Origin: Candidatus Brevefilum sp.
GTDB taxonomy: Bacteria > Chloroflexota > Anaerolineae > Anaerolineales > Anaerolineaceae
Assembly: GCA_029210815.1 (NCBI GenBank)
Contig: JARGGB010000018.1
Span: forward strand, 1-46,701
Reading direction: 5' to 3'
Length of the DNA: 46,701 bases
In this document: positions 24,126 through 33,064 of the stretch, piece after piece
Numbering within the stretch: the stretch's first letter is position 1
Layout: each line of letters begins with the position of its first letter
Translations under genes and position numbers: made by a program
Notes under the pieces: model-generated
The model's input: only the letters and a program-made list of their open reading frames with translations
Databases searched by the model: none
Told to the model about the DNA's origin: nothing

Positions 24126-25109
24126 ATGAATGTGTTTGTGGGATGCGATTTGGGTGGGACCAATATCAAAGCCGGGTTGGTTGATATTGATAATGGCGAG
24201 GTTCTGGTATCGAATTCGATCTCAACTGCTTCAAGGAAAGGGCCGGAATCTGTTCTTAAGCGTATGTCGCAGTTGATTTCAGATATGATCATCGAAGGCG
24301 GATTTTCAAAAAGTGACATCGGTGGTGTTGGTATCAGTGCACCCGGATTGATTGATTTGGATACCAGCACGACTTTGTTTTTACCCAACCTTTATGGGGA
24401 ATGGCGTGGGATTCCCGTAGGGGAAAGGATGTTCTCTTATCTAGGTTTAGATATCTCAATGCTGAACGATGTTCGGGCAATTACCTTTGGAGAATGGGCA
24501 TTCGGTGCGGGTAGGGGCGTCGATTCAATGGCTTGCTTTGCTATTGGCACGGGTGTAGGCGGCGGACTGGTTGTTAATAATCAATTAGTTTTGGGGATTG
24601 ACGGGGCTGCTGGCGAACTTGGTCACCAGACTGTGGATATCAACGGGCCTATTTGTGGCTGTGGAAATCACGGCTGTATCGAGGTTTATGCTTCAGGACC
24701 AGCAATAGCAGCCGAAGCAGCAAGGGGTGTTCGGCAAGGCTGGGCTACAAAAATTGTTGATTTAATTGATGGCGATTTAAACAAGCTTACACCGGAAGTT
24801 GTCGCTAAAGCGGCGAATATGGGAGATGAATTTGCCCTGGGGGTTTGGGAAAGGGCAGGGACATATTTGGGTATTGGTGTTGCGAATATTTTGATATCCG
24901 TGGGCGTAAAACGTATTGTTATTGGCGGAGGTGTTGGCAAGGCAGGTAATTTACTGCTAGATCCGATCAAGGGAGTGGTGAAAGAGCGTGTATTTCTGAT
25001 GCCAGTTGAAGAAGTAGAGATCTTAAGTGCCAGACTCGGCACAAAGGCAGGCATTGTCGGTATGGCAGCCTGGAGTGCTTACAAAAAGGGACAATTAATT
25101 GGCGCTTAA
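24126..25109 (+). CDS. ROK-family sugar kinase (glucokinase-like)
   Basis: Phosphorylates glucose or a related hexose with ATP. The phosphate-1 loop is GCDLGGTNIKAG (6-17), the catalytic base is Asp115 in LNDVRA, and the ROK signature follows with Glu164, His167 and the zinc cysteines Cys177, Cys179 and Cys184 (CGCGNHGCIE). The 327-residue length is standard. An AAAGGATG ribosome site precedes ATG. It lies between the oxidoreductase and mannose-6-phosphate isomerase, so its product could feed that isomerase. Glucose is the most common ROK kinase substrate, but fructose, mannose, allose or N-acetyl sugars are not excluded. Confidence 0.9.
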   Translation: MNVFVGCDLGGTNIKAGLVDIDNGEVLVSNSISTASRKGPESVLKRMSQLISDMIIEGGFSKSDIGGVGISAPGLIDLDTSTTLFLPNLYGEWRGIPVGERMFSYLGLDISMLNDVRAITFGEWAFGAGRGVDSMACFAIGTGVGGGLVVNNQLVLGIDGAAGELGHQTVDINGPICGCGNHGCIEVYASGPAIAAEAARGVRQGWATKIVDLIDGDLNKLTPEVVAKAANMGDEFALGVWERAGTYLGIGVANILISVGVKRIVIGGGVGKAGNLLLDPIKGVVKERVFLMPVEEVEILSARLGTKAGIVGMAAWSAYKKGQLIGA

Positions 25110-25262
25110 TTTTGAGGTTTATGAAGTTGGAAATTATTTTGCATAAAGTATTAAAACCTGAAATAATCTACATTTGTAAAACAAAAACCACAACTTCGTA
25201 TAGTCAATTATCTAATTAATTATTTGTAGTTGCGTTTTCTTAAATACAAAAGGGAAATAACC

Positions 25263-26249
25263 ATGTCAGATTATTATCCGTTGCTATTTGAACCAGTACT
25301 GAAATATTATTTATGGGGCGGTAGAAATTTTCAAAAACTGGGGCGTGAACTTCCCGAAAACACTGAGGTAGCGGAAAGTTGGGAGATTGCTGCTCATAAG
25401 GACGGAATGTCGATTGTATTGAATGGAAAATATAAAGGACAGACCTTGGGTGATTTATTCTCAGAGCTTGGTGAATGCCTTGTAGGGTTCAATAATCAAT
25501 GGGCATTGGACCGTGGCAAATTCCCCCTAATGGTTAAGTTGATTGACGCCAATCAGTCATTATCTGTTCAAGTACATCCTGATGACACGTATGCGATGGC
25601 GCATGAGGGCAATGAACTTGGGAAATTTGAAATGTGGGTAATAATTGATGCGGAACCCGGGGCAGAGATCATTTACGGCTTTCGTGAGCAAATTGATAAA
25701 GAAACATTTCGTGAGGCTGTTGAAAAAGGCACCTTGGGGAAATTTCTTCATCATATTCCTATAAAAAAGGGCGATCACATCTGTGTACCGTCGAGAACAA
25801 TTCATGCCATTTTAGAAGGTGCGCTAATTGCAGAAATTCAACAAAATTCAAACACGACCTATCGTGTTTTTGATTGGAATCGCCTTGGAGATGACGGCAA
25901 ACCCCGTGCATTGCACCTGGAAAAAGCGTTGGATGTAATCGATTTTGCACAGGTCGGCGCTTCTTTACCGGATGTGAAAATTTCAAATGCCGGTGATGGT
26001 TGGACTGCGGAAAGATTATGTGAGAACCGTTATTTTACGACTGAACGCATAAGGATTTCAAACGGCGGTGCTTATTCTGGTTTTTGTGATGGATCGACGC
26101 TTGAGATATGGGGAGTCTTAAGCGGAAGCGTAAAAGTCAATGAAATCGATCTTTATCCGGTCACTTTTGTCTTGATGCCTGCTGCTCTGGGAGCTTTCAC
26201 TGTTGCTGCTCGTGATGACGCAGTCCTTTTACGAACCTTTGTTAGATAA
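25263..26249 (+). CDS. manA: mannose-6-phosphate isomerase, class I
   Basis: A zinc enzyme that interconverts mannose 6-phosphate and fructose 6-phosphate. The metal ligands fit the family: Gln103 and His105 in VQVHPDD, Glu123 in FEMWVI and His181 in PSRTIHAI. The start at 25263 is preferred because the family begins YPLLFEPVLKYYLWGG and an AAAGGGAAA site precedes it; the frame extends 11 codons further. The 328 residues match the short Firmicute/Chloroflexi form. It joins the adjacent sugar kinase to glycolysis through PFK. A spacer of 150 nt separates it from the kinase gene, so it may have its own promoter. Confidence 0.9.
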   Translation: MSDYYPLLFEPVLKYYLWGGRNFQKLGRELPENTEVAESWEIAAHKDGMSIVLNGKYKGQTLGDLFSELGECLVGFNNQWALDRGKFPLMVKLIDANQSLSVQVHPDDTYAMAHEGNELGKFEMWVIIDAEPGAEIIYGFREQIDKETFREAVEKGTLGKFLHHIPIKKGDHICVPSRTIHAILEGALIAEIQQNSNTTYRVFDWNRLGDDGKPRALHLEKALDVIDFAQVGASLPDVKISNAGDGWTAERLCENRYFTTERIRISNGGAYSGFCDGSTLEIWGVLSGSVKVNEIDLYPVTFVLMPAALGAFTVAARDDAVLLRTFVR

Positions 26250-26309
26250 TCAGAAAATCTATGAGTGTGCAAGAAAAAATTTTCCTTGAATCTTGCATGA
26301 AAGCATAAA

Positions 26310-27062
26310 ATGGAAACAAACCACAAGGCATCAACAATTAATATGTTTTGGACGGGGGGTTGGGATTCGACATTTCGATTGTTGCAGATCCTGCTAAAAG
26401 AAAAGAAAATTGTTCAAACTTATTACATAATCGATCCAAATCGTCCATCTCATGGGCTTGAAATGGACAGGATGGATAAGATTCGAAAATTGATTTACAA
26501 AAAATACCCATCTACAAAGGGTCAATTTTTACAAACAATTAGAACTGAATTATCTGATGTTAAAAAAGATGCAGTTATTGAGAAAGCATTCAAACAAGCA
26601 AATGAGAAGGAACATTTAGGTAGCCAATATGATTGGTTGGCAAGGTTCTGCAACCAATTTGAAATTGATAATATGGAATTATGCGTTCAAAAAATGGATA
26701 GTCCCGCCCATCATTTCAGGTTTTCTCCTTTTCTTGAAAGGGATGAAAAAAGTGGGAAACTTGTCTTTAAAAAGTCCTTATCAAATGAGCCTGAATATAT
26801 TCTTTTCAAGCGCTTTGAATTTCCAATTCTCCACATGACCAAGCAAGATATGTTAAATGCTGCCAGGCAAAATGGTTGGCTTGGCATCATGAAAAAGACC
26901 TGGTTCTGTCACCAGCCGATTTTTGGGGAAATTCCATGTGGAAAATGCGATCCCTGTCAGCAAACGATGAACGAGTGTGGTATGAGGAAACGGTTTCCCT
27001 TGTTTGTCAGATTAATGGCGAAGCGTCCTTTATCAAAAATATTAACTTATTTTCGTCAATAA
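26310..27062 (+). CDS. QueC-like PP-loop protein with C-terminal zinc site
   Basis: The N-terminus has a PP-loop ATP-binding motif (FWTGGWDSTF, residues 13-22, a variant of SGGxDS), as in ATP-pyrophosphatases that adenylate their substrate. The C-terminus has four cysteines, Cys200, Cys210, Cys213 and Cys216 (C-x9-C-x2-C-x2-C), almost the pattern of the QueC zinc site. QueC makes preQ0 from carboxy-deazaguanine. However, the middle of this 250-residue protein departs strongly from QueC, and no queD, queE or folE is nearby, so it is more likely a QueC-like paralogue with another target. The gene looks more AT-rich and lysine-rich than its neighbours and has only a weak ribosome site, hinting at transfer. 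Confidence 0.72.
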   Translation: METNHKASTINMFWTGGWDSTFRLLQILLKEKKIVQTYYIIDPNRPSHGLEMDRMDKIRKLIYKKYPSTKGQFLQTIRTELSDVKKDAVIEKAFKQANEKEHLGSQYDWLARFCNQFEIDNMELCVQKMDSPAHHFRFSPFLERDEKSGKLVFKKSLSNEPEYILFKRFEFPILHMTKQDMLNAARQNGWLGIMKKTWFCHQPIFGEIPCGKCDPCQQTMNECGMRKRFPLFVRLMAKRPLSKILTYFRQ

Positions 27063-27473
27063 TTTAGGTTTAAATCTAAGAATTATTCATCAAAGTGAAT
27101 GTTTAGCTAATATTTTATCCAGTTGATTTAGGGTACAACAAATTAGTTTTTTTGTTCATTCGTGTTTTCAATCCATCCAATACGCATTTTCTACTATATG
27201 TTAAATGTTGGATCCAGCCTAAGAAATACCAGCCAGGATGACAGTCAAAGTAAAGCTTCCTAATCGGATCAAAACCAAAAAGTGCTGAGAAAAGCTCAAA
27301 CCTTTTCATTGGATTTCTTAGGCGAGGCCTTTGTTGACATAAACAACCAACAAAGAGATTTCACACGATAAGCGGGAAAACTCGAATCAATGATCTACAG
27401 AATACAGTTGTAACCAGGCAATTAATGTATAATCTATGGTCAGCGTATCCTACAGATGAGATGGGTGATTATA
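27063..27473. other. 411-nt spacer, possibly holding gene debris
   Basis: A minus-strand frame (27115-27309, 64 codons) reads like protein (KRFELFSALFGFDPIRKLYF) and stays open upstream of its ATG for several codons. It lacks a good start site and matches no family I know, so it may be a remnant. A TGTATAAT at 27426-27433 could be the -10 box for the gene that follows. Nothing else is recognised. Confidence 0.4.
27428..27433 (+). promoter_or_regulatory. possible -10 element of the gamma-glutamyltransferase gene
   Basis: TATAAT preceded directly by TG, 41 nt before the chosen start. A TTGTAA at 27408-27413 is only 14 nt away, too close for a normal -35. Confidence 0.3.
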
Positions 27474-29159
27474 ATGCAATTTGATTTTGAATTTCGTTCT
27501 CGTCGCAGCAATGTGTTAGCTACGAACGGCATGGTAGCTTCAAGCCAACCTTTGGCAAGCCTTGCAGGACTTGATATCCTTCGTAGTGGGGGCAATGCTG
27601 CTGATGCGGCGATTGCCATTGCTGCCGCTCTTAATGTTGTTGAACCCTTTGCTAACGGTGTGGGTGGCGATTGTTTTGCACTTTATTGGGATGCGAAAGC
27701 CAAAAAGGTGTTTGCCTTAAATGGGAGCGGCCCAAGTGCTATGGGGGCATCGATTGATGAATTAAAGCAAGCAGGATATGAGAAAGTACCTCTTTTCAAC
27801 GGTCAAGCAGTAAGCGTCCCGGGCGCTGTTGCTGGATGGCAAGCACTGCGAGATCGTTTTGGCACGATGTCCTTCGATGAATTGCTCGCCCCAGCGATAC
27901 GTTATGCTTTTGAAGGTTATCCTGTTACAGAGTGGATTGGGGCAACCTGGAAGATAAGCGCCCCTCGATTGCTGCGTGAAAATTTGGACAAGTCCAAACC
28001 GAAACATCTACAAGTCACTGGTCCAGCTCAACCTTCCGGAAATGAATTCCTTATCAACGGGAGAGCCCCGGAGGTGGGTGAAATCATCACTTTGCCAACA
28101 CTTGGTGAAACTCTGACAAATGTTGCAGAATTTGGAAAAGATTATATCTACACCGGTGATTTTGCTAAAAAATTATGCGAGCATGTGCAGAAATATGATG
28201 GATGGCTGGAGCCATCGGATCTGGAGGGTTTTAAAGCCGAATGGGTGGATCCGATTTTCGCTGATTATCATGGTGTTCGATTGTACGAGTGCCCCCCAAA
28301 CGGGCAGGGTTTAGCAGCAATTGTAGCAGCAAAAATCGCAAGTGGATTTGACATTGCCAAAATGGACAACTTGGAACGGACACATACATTAATTGAATGC
28401 TTACGTTTGGGTTTTTTGGAGGCTTTCAACTGGGTCTCAGATCCAAAATTTGGTGATGTTCCTTATGGGGAACTATTTTCTGAGACTTATATCCAAAACC
28501 TCAGGCAGACGATTCATTCAGAGCACGCCATCAAGCACTTGCAATCAGGTATTCATGCTGTAGGGGATGATACTGTCTATTTAAGTGTTGTGGATGGCGA
28601 AGGTAATGCATGCTCTCTCATTGCCAGCCTTTACACAGGCCCGGGAACAGGTCTGGTCGTCCCAGGCACAGGTGTTTTGCTTCAAAATCGTGGGGCTTTA
28701 TTCAGCCTGGACCACAAACATCCTAATGCTTTAGAGGGCGGAAAACGCCCGTATCACACAATTATCCCAGGGATGATTACAAAGGATGACGAATTATTTG
28801 CAAGTTTTGGCATCATGGGTGGTTTTATGCAGCCCCAGGCGCATCTTCAAGTATTATCAAACCTGGTTGATTTCAAACACAATCCGCAGCAAGCACTGGA
28901 TATGCCTCGTTTCAACATTGATGTTCATCCGGGAGAAGGCATCGGGTCCGAAGATCCTGGTGGGAATGTTTTGTTGGAAAGAGGTTTTAGTTTTGATGAG
29001 ATGGCTGCTCTGTCCCGCAAGGGTCATCACGTGACGCCCATCAGCGGACTGGAACGGATAATTTTTGGCGGCGGTCAGGTTATTCAACGTGATCCAATAA
29101 GCGGCGTCCTAACCGCAGGTTCCGACCCCCGAAAAGATGGCTGTGCAATGGGATATTGA
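27474..29159 (+). CDS. gamma-glutamyltransferase-family protein
   Basis: These Ntn-hydrolases cut themselves before a threonine that then attacks gamma-glutamyl bonds (glutathione, gamma-glutamyl peptides, acylated amines). The proposed nucleophile is Thr367 in GDDTVYLSVVDG, aligned with the TTHxSVVD motif. PGTGLVVPGTGVLLQNRG and the N-terminal SGGNAADAAIA complete the family pattern. The start at 27474 (MQFDFEFRSRRSNVLATNG) is preferred; six more codons are open upstream with no better site. No signal peptide is seen, whereas many GGTs are secreted, so this is probably cytoplasmic. The sequence has TV instead of TT at the nucleophile site. A terminator follows directly. Confidence 0.88.
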   Translation: MQFDFEFRSRRSNVLATNGMVASSQPLASLAGLDILRSGGNAADAAIAIAAALNVVEPFANGVGGDCFALYWDAKAKKVFALNGSGPSAMGASIDELKQAGYEKVPLFNGQAVSVPGAVAGWQALRDRFGTMSFDELLAPAIRYAFEGYPVTEWIGATWKISAPRLLRENLDKSKPKHLQVTGPAQPSGNEFLINGRAPEVGEIITLPTLGETLTNVAEFGKDYIYTGDFAKKLCEHVQKYDGWLEPSDLEGFKAEWVDPIFADYHGVRLYECPPNGQGLAAIVAAKIASGFDIAKMDNLERTHTLIECLRLGFLEAFNWVSDPKFGDVPYGELFSETYIQNLRQTIHSEHAIKHLQSGIHAVGDDTVYLSVVDGEGNACSLIASLYTGPGTGLVVPGTGVLLQNRGALFSLDHKHPNALEGGKRPYHTIIPGMITKDDELFASFGIMGGFMQPQAHLQVLSNLVDFKHNPQQALDMPRFNIDVHPGEGIGSEDPGGNVLLERGFSFDEMAALSRKGHHVTPISGLERIIFGGGQVIQRDPISGVLTAGSDPRKDGCAMGY

Positions 29160-29181
29160 TGGACATATTCAATTAAAAGAT

Positions 29182-29220
29182 AAAACTGCCGCATTCACTC
29201 ACGGCAGTTTTGTTGTTTTT
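29182..29220. terminator. Rho-independent terminator between the GGT and aminotransferase genes
   Basis: AAAACTGCCG and CGGCAGTTTT form a 10-bp stem around a 10-nt loop, followed by a long T-rich tract. The A-rich left arm would serve the convergent minus-strand gene as well. Confidence 0.92.
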
Positions 29221-29229
29221 TATTGGGTT

Positions 29230-30474
29230 TTATGCGTTTGGGTTTAAGGCGTTGAGATCATCGCGATGCCTGACCAACTTGTTCAGTCCAGCAATCAAGT
29301 CATCCACGCCCCGCTTCCCTGAACGGAATATGGATTCGCCCATCCACACCGATTCTTTCCAACTTGCGCGTTCAGCCACTGGAAACGACATGGATTTAAA
29401 ATCAAAATATTCTGGGAATGCAGAGGGTACAGGTAATTTTGAGAGTCCTGGCTGGAATAATTCGTAATGGTTCATTGGGGGATAACCCGTGTCAACAGGA
29501 ATACCTTCCGCTGTCAGCGCCTTGCAAAATGTGTCGTTATTACATCCAAAAAATTCCGGATCAATTTTTATGATATAGCGGTATAAACTTCGCCTTGTAA
29601 GACGCAAATCACGCTTTAACATTTTGATACCGGGCACCTCACTTAAAGATTCCTCAAGATAATCAGCCATTGACTCACGTTCCTTAAATTGGTCAGGAAA
29701 ACGTTCGAGGGCGACCAATCCCAGTGCCGCATGCAATTCTGACCAGCGATAGTTAACGCCCATGGTGTATTCTAATCCCTCAGGGTCTTTGGGGCGACCG
29801 CAATCAATGATGCTTGATGCTCTCTGCGCCATTTCAGGATCTTTACACAATAAAACGCCGCCTTCTCCTGTGGTAAGGCTCTTCGCTGATTGGAGGCTGA
29901 AGGAGCCGAAATCTCCAATGGTCCCTGCACCCATACCACGCCATTTTGCCCCGTGTGCGTGGGCACTATCTTCAATTACAAGCAATTTGTGGTTCCTTGC
30001 TATCTCCATAATTGCATCCATATCCACCATTTGGGCGGCAATATGGACTACAATAATTGCTTTGGTCTTCTCGGTTATGGCTTCTTCAACTTTATGGGGA
30101 TCGATACAATAGGTATCTGGATCGATATCAACCAGCACAGGCAGGGCTCCTGCAACCATTGGCGCATATGCCGTCGCTTGAAAAGTGTAAGCCGGCACGA
30201 TAACTTCAACACCCCAACCAATGCCTGCTGCCCTCAATGCGACTTCCATTGTGATGGTGCCATTCAGCATGGGTACTGCAAAACCACCCCCCTGCATTTC
30301 TGCAAATTTAACTGCGAATTCAGCAGTATTTGGGCCAGGATACGGAAAGCCTCCCCAACGTCCTGATTTTACAGTCCTTGTGACAACCTCAATATCGCGC
30401 TCGTCGAAAATCGGCCAGGCGGGATATTTTTCTCTTCGGATTGGGTCACCGCCAAGCACTGCCAACTTGTCCAT
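29230..30474 (-). CDS. DegT/DnrJ/EryC1/StrS-family PLP aminotransferase
   Basis: This family transfers an amino group to keto-sugars or keto-inositols using PLP. The PLP lysine is Lys198 in SLQSAKSLTTGEGG, and Asp169 in VIEDSAHAHG binds the pyridine nitrogen. The opening LAVLGGDPIRREKYPAWP is typical. The start at 30474 has AGGAGAG upstream; an ATG at 30492 does not. The protein has 414 residues. The reading frames to the right (kinase, GH4) are on the same strand but a spacer of about 140 nt separates them. With a Gfo/Idh/MocA dehydrogenase elsewhere in the window an amino-sugar or aminocyclitol pathway is conceivable. The keto-substrate is unknown. Confidence 0.9.
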   Translation of the reverse strand: MDKLAVLGGDPIRREKYPAWPIFDERDIEVVTRTVKSGRWGGFPYPGPNTAEFAVKFAEMQGGGFAVPMLNGTITMEVALRAAGIGWGVEVIVPAYTFQATAYAPMVAGALPVLVDIDPDTYCIDPHKVEEAITEKTKAIIVVHIAAQMVDMDAIMEIARNHKLLVIEDSAHAHGAKWRGMGAGTIGDFGSFSLQSAKSLTTGEGGVLLCKDPEMAQRASSIIDCGRPKDPEGLEYTMGVNYRWSELHAALGLVALERFPDQFKERESMADYLEESLSEVPGIKMLKRDLRLTRRSLYRYIIKIDPEFFGCNNDTFCKALTAEGIPVDTGYPPMNHYELFQPGLSKLPVPSAFPEYFDFKSMSFPVAERASWKESVWMGESIFRSGKRGVDDLIAGLNKLVRHRDDLNALNPNA

Positions 30475-30616
30475 TATTTCTCTCCTGATCATTAGAAATT
30501 TACAAAGCTACCTCGCCAACCCGTTGGAAGGGAGGATTAATTTGGATTGGACAGATTTCACTGCAAGTATACAGCAAATTCATGTTCCCTGTTGATTAGG
30601 AATGGTTTAATTGCCA

Positions 30617-31621
30617 TTACGATAAAACATCCCCGACAGATCGGAATAATTGTTCTCGTAATGGATTGGAGGGCAGCCCTGATTCCTCAGCAGCCAAGAG
30701 CACTGCTCCGACAACTGGCGAGCCAAGCAGTTGGACGAACTTCGCCTTTGGGGCAAATTTCAGAATGGTTTCTTGAAATGGCTTGATATAAATATCCCCG
30801 GCTTTGAAGACACTTCCCATCATAACAACTTCGAATTCGATGGTTTCAAATCTTAACTGCCGGATTACAGCGTTTACATTCAAAGCTAGCTCACAGGCAG
30901 AAAATCTTACTGTTTCCAGCGCTTGCGCATCTCCTTCGTGAGCAAGTTGAATAATGTTTATTGCCAATGCTGGATCAAGTTGGATTTTTTCCATGGCAAG
31001 TGCTTCAATTAACTCAAATTCACTTTCGACCCGGGCATGATCAATGAATAACTGTGTAAGGCATGTTTCTGGTCCACGTTTTGACCAGGCATAGGTTACA
31101 GCGAGCATTGCTCGCCAAACCATTTCACTTGCCCCTCCAAATTCACCAAAGCGAATACTATCACCGGTGATGCGGCCGATCTTGCCAGCCTTATCCCGGC
31201 CAATAATATTGTTACCTGTACCGGCATCTGCAGCAACCCCCCAGCCTTCTGTGGACCCGGCGATTAAACCAAGCATGACATCGTTCACGAATTTAAAAGG
31301 GCTGTTGATTTGGATGGAGCGAATAGCCTCGACCATAATAGGTGCTTCAGAAGGCCAATCGTATCCAGAGAAGCCAAAACCCATCGAAGCAATTTCTGAT
31401 TTACAAACACCTGCGAACGAAAAAGCTTTATTTACAGCATCATTTACAGCCTCAATAAACCCATCTACACCGACCACTTCATAATTGCCGGATCCTGATT
31501 CGCCAAACCCAATGATCCTCCCTAACTTATCAGATATCAGAGCATGGGTTTTGCTGGAGCCAGTATCCACACCCAGAAGGTATGGTTTTTCCTGATTATT
31601 GTGCTGGAAATCTCTACCCAA
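30617..31621 (-). CDS. BadF/BadG/BcrA/BcrD-type ATPase, N-acetylglucosamine-kinase-like
   Basis: The ASKHA phosphate loop LLGVDTGSSKTHALI begins near residue 14, followed by a mobile GFGESGSGNYEVVG segment typical of eukaryote-like N-acetylglucosamine kinases. A second phosphate motif (AADAGTGNNIIG) lies near residue 130, and EFEVVMMGSVFKAG near the C-terminus closes the fold. The 334 residues match this group. The start appears to be TTG (31619-31621): AAGGAG lies nine bases upstream and no ATG fits. The gene begins 6 nt after the GH4 stop, so the two are co-transcribed and the kinase should act on the same sugar. Exact sugar specificity is inference. Confidence 0.85.
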   Translation of the reverse strand: MGRDFQHNNQEKPYLLGVDTGSSKTHALISDKLGRIIGFGESGSGNYEVVGVDGFIEAVNDAVNKAFSFAGVCKSEIASMGFGFSGYDWPSEAPIMVEAIRSIQINSPFKFVNDVMLGLIAGSTEGWGVAADAGTGNNIIGRDKAGKIGRITGDSIRFGEFGGASEMVWRAMLAVTYAWSKRGPETCLTQLFIDHARVESEFELIEALAMEKIQLDPALAINIIQLAHEGDAQALETVRFSACELALNVNAVIRQLRFETIEFEVVMMGSVFKAGDIYIKPFQETILKFAPKAKFVQLLGSPVVGAVLLAAEESGLPSNPLREQLFRSVGDVLS

Positions 31622-31627
31622 TTTTAA

Positions 31628-32926
31628 TCACTCCTTAAAAAAATTTGGCAGGTATCGTCGATTTGTTTCGAGCATGTCATTCAATACTGTTGTGATTTTA
31701 TCCGCTGAAGGGCCGAGAGGGTGGATTAATAGCGCTTTGTAGGCTGCGTCACGATCACCCTCCACTGCAGCCTGTGCGGTTAGGATTTCGTAAGCTTTGA
31801 CAGTGTTTATCAAGCTTTCACATTCCAGGGGCAGCGGTGAAGTTGGTATCGGGAAGACACCTTTCGCATTGATGCGGCAGGGCATCTCCAACACCCAATC
31901 TTTGTCCCAGGAAGGAACAGCACCGTTATTTCGAGTATTGACGATGTGAACTTCGTCCAGGTCATTATAGTGAGCGTTTAGGAGCTGGGCTGCAACGGTT
32001 GAATAATAAGCACCACCGCGTTTCATTAAATTCTCAGGTGGTTCGGCCAGTGTTTCGTCCTTGTAGCTTTCAAGCAAATCCCTTTCAATTTCCATGACCT
32101 CTTCCGCCCTGGAAGGCGGCCAGTTCTCCTGTATTTTAAGCATTTTTGAGGTGTAATAGTAATAGCGCAAGTATGAATTCGGGAGCATTTGAAGGTTTTC
32201 CAGTGTGTGTGGATCGAAGTAAGGGTCTTCTTGATAGCGCATTTGTTTGACGAGTTCTGACATGATTTGCAGCCAATAATCCTGACCTTCAATTTCAAAC
32301 CCGGAATACCAGGTGAGGTGATTTAAACCCAGGGTCTCAATTTTTGCTTCCGATGGTGAAAAATTGGTCCCCAATTGTTCGTTTATAATTTCTAGCATCT
32401 CCATTTTTGTTGTCAGTGCAGAATTACACACGCCAACTGAAGTGACCCCCGATGCATACCTGAATAAGGCTTCAGTCACCAAGCCTGATGGATTGGCGAA
32501 GTTTACCAATAATGCGCCTGGCGCATATTTTTCAATGTCATTGGCGACTTTTAAAATAATCGGAATTGTTCGTAATGCCTTTGCCATACCGCCAACCCCG
32601 GTTGTTTCCTGTCCAATTAAGCCATGTCGTTTTCCAAGATATTCGTCTTCGCGGCGCGCTTCCATCTGACCGACACGCAATTGTGTGATGACGTAGGATG
32701 CATTTTCTATCGCTTCTTTTTGATTGTTACTCAAAACAATTGTAAATTTGGCATGTTTGGATCTGGCCATTCTTTTTGCAAAACGGCCGACGATATCCAA
32801 TCTTTCATTATTGATATCCATCAACCACAATTGATCGAGAGGAAATTCATCTTGCCTTTCGATAAAACCGTTGATAAGTTCTGGGGTGTAAGTCGATCCG
32901 CCGCCAATCACTGCAACTTTCAACAT
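31628..32926 (-). CDS. glycoside hydrolase family 4, 6-phospho-beta-glucosidase-like
   Basis: GH4 enzymes cleave phosphorylated or free glycosides by an NAD- and Mn-dependent oxidation/elimination mechanism. The NAD loop is VAVIGGGSTYTPEL (4-17). The metal ligands Cys167 (VGVCNSA) and His203 (GLNHLTW) are present, with NPSG at 145-148 and the family-typical QLRVGQMEAR. The phospho-beta-glucosidase type is the closest by motif. No PTS is encoded in the window, so phospho-sugar would have to be produced by another route, for example the adjacent kinase. A strong AAGGAGG precedes the ATG. It heads a two-gene operon with the kinase. Confidence 0.92.
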   Translation of the reverse strand: MLKVAVIGGGSTYTPELINGFIERQDEFPLDQLWLMDINNERLDIVGRFAKRMARSKHAKFTIVLSNNQKEAIENASYVITQLRVGQMEARREDEYLGKRHGLIGQETTGVGGMAKALRTIPIILKVANDIEKYAPGALLVNFANPSGLVTEALFRYASGVTSVGVCNSALTTKMEMLEIINEQLGTNFSPSEAKIETLGLNHLTWYSGFEIEGQDYWLQIMSELVKQMRYQEDPYFDPHTLENLQMLPNSYLRYYYYTSKMLKIQENWPPSRAEEVMEIERDLLESYKDETLAEPPENLMKRGGAYYSTVAAQLLNAHYNDLDEVHIVNTRNNGAVPSWDKDWVLEMPCRINAKGVFPIPTSPLPLECESLINTVKAYEILTAQAAVEGDRDAAYKALLIHPLGPSADKITTVLNDMLETNRRYLPNFFKE

Positions 32927-33064
32927 AAATCCTCCTTATTCGTATTCATCTTTTATAATTATAACAAGCTTGTAGAATAAATAATTTTGCGACGAAGAAT
33001 GCGTTCTGGTCGTATAAGAACAGGTAAAATTTTAAACATGCATCAAACAAAAAAAGGAGGTGCT

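Noticed and set aside
25140-25157. Identical CATAAAGTATTAAAA string near 25142 and 35463
   Set aside because: Two short AT-rich matches of about 15 nt in spacers are expected by chance and have no symmetry or shared neighbour.
26268-26297. TGCAAGA...TCTTGCA hairpin upstream of the QueC-like gene as a terminator
   Set aside because: Seven-base stem with a 16-nt loop and no T tract; too weak to call.
27115-27309. 64-codon minus-strand frame that could be a small gene
   Set aside because: It reads like protein and stays open upstream of its ATG, but it has no proper start site and matches no family I know. Treated as possible debris only.
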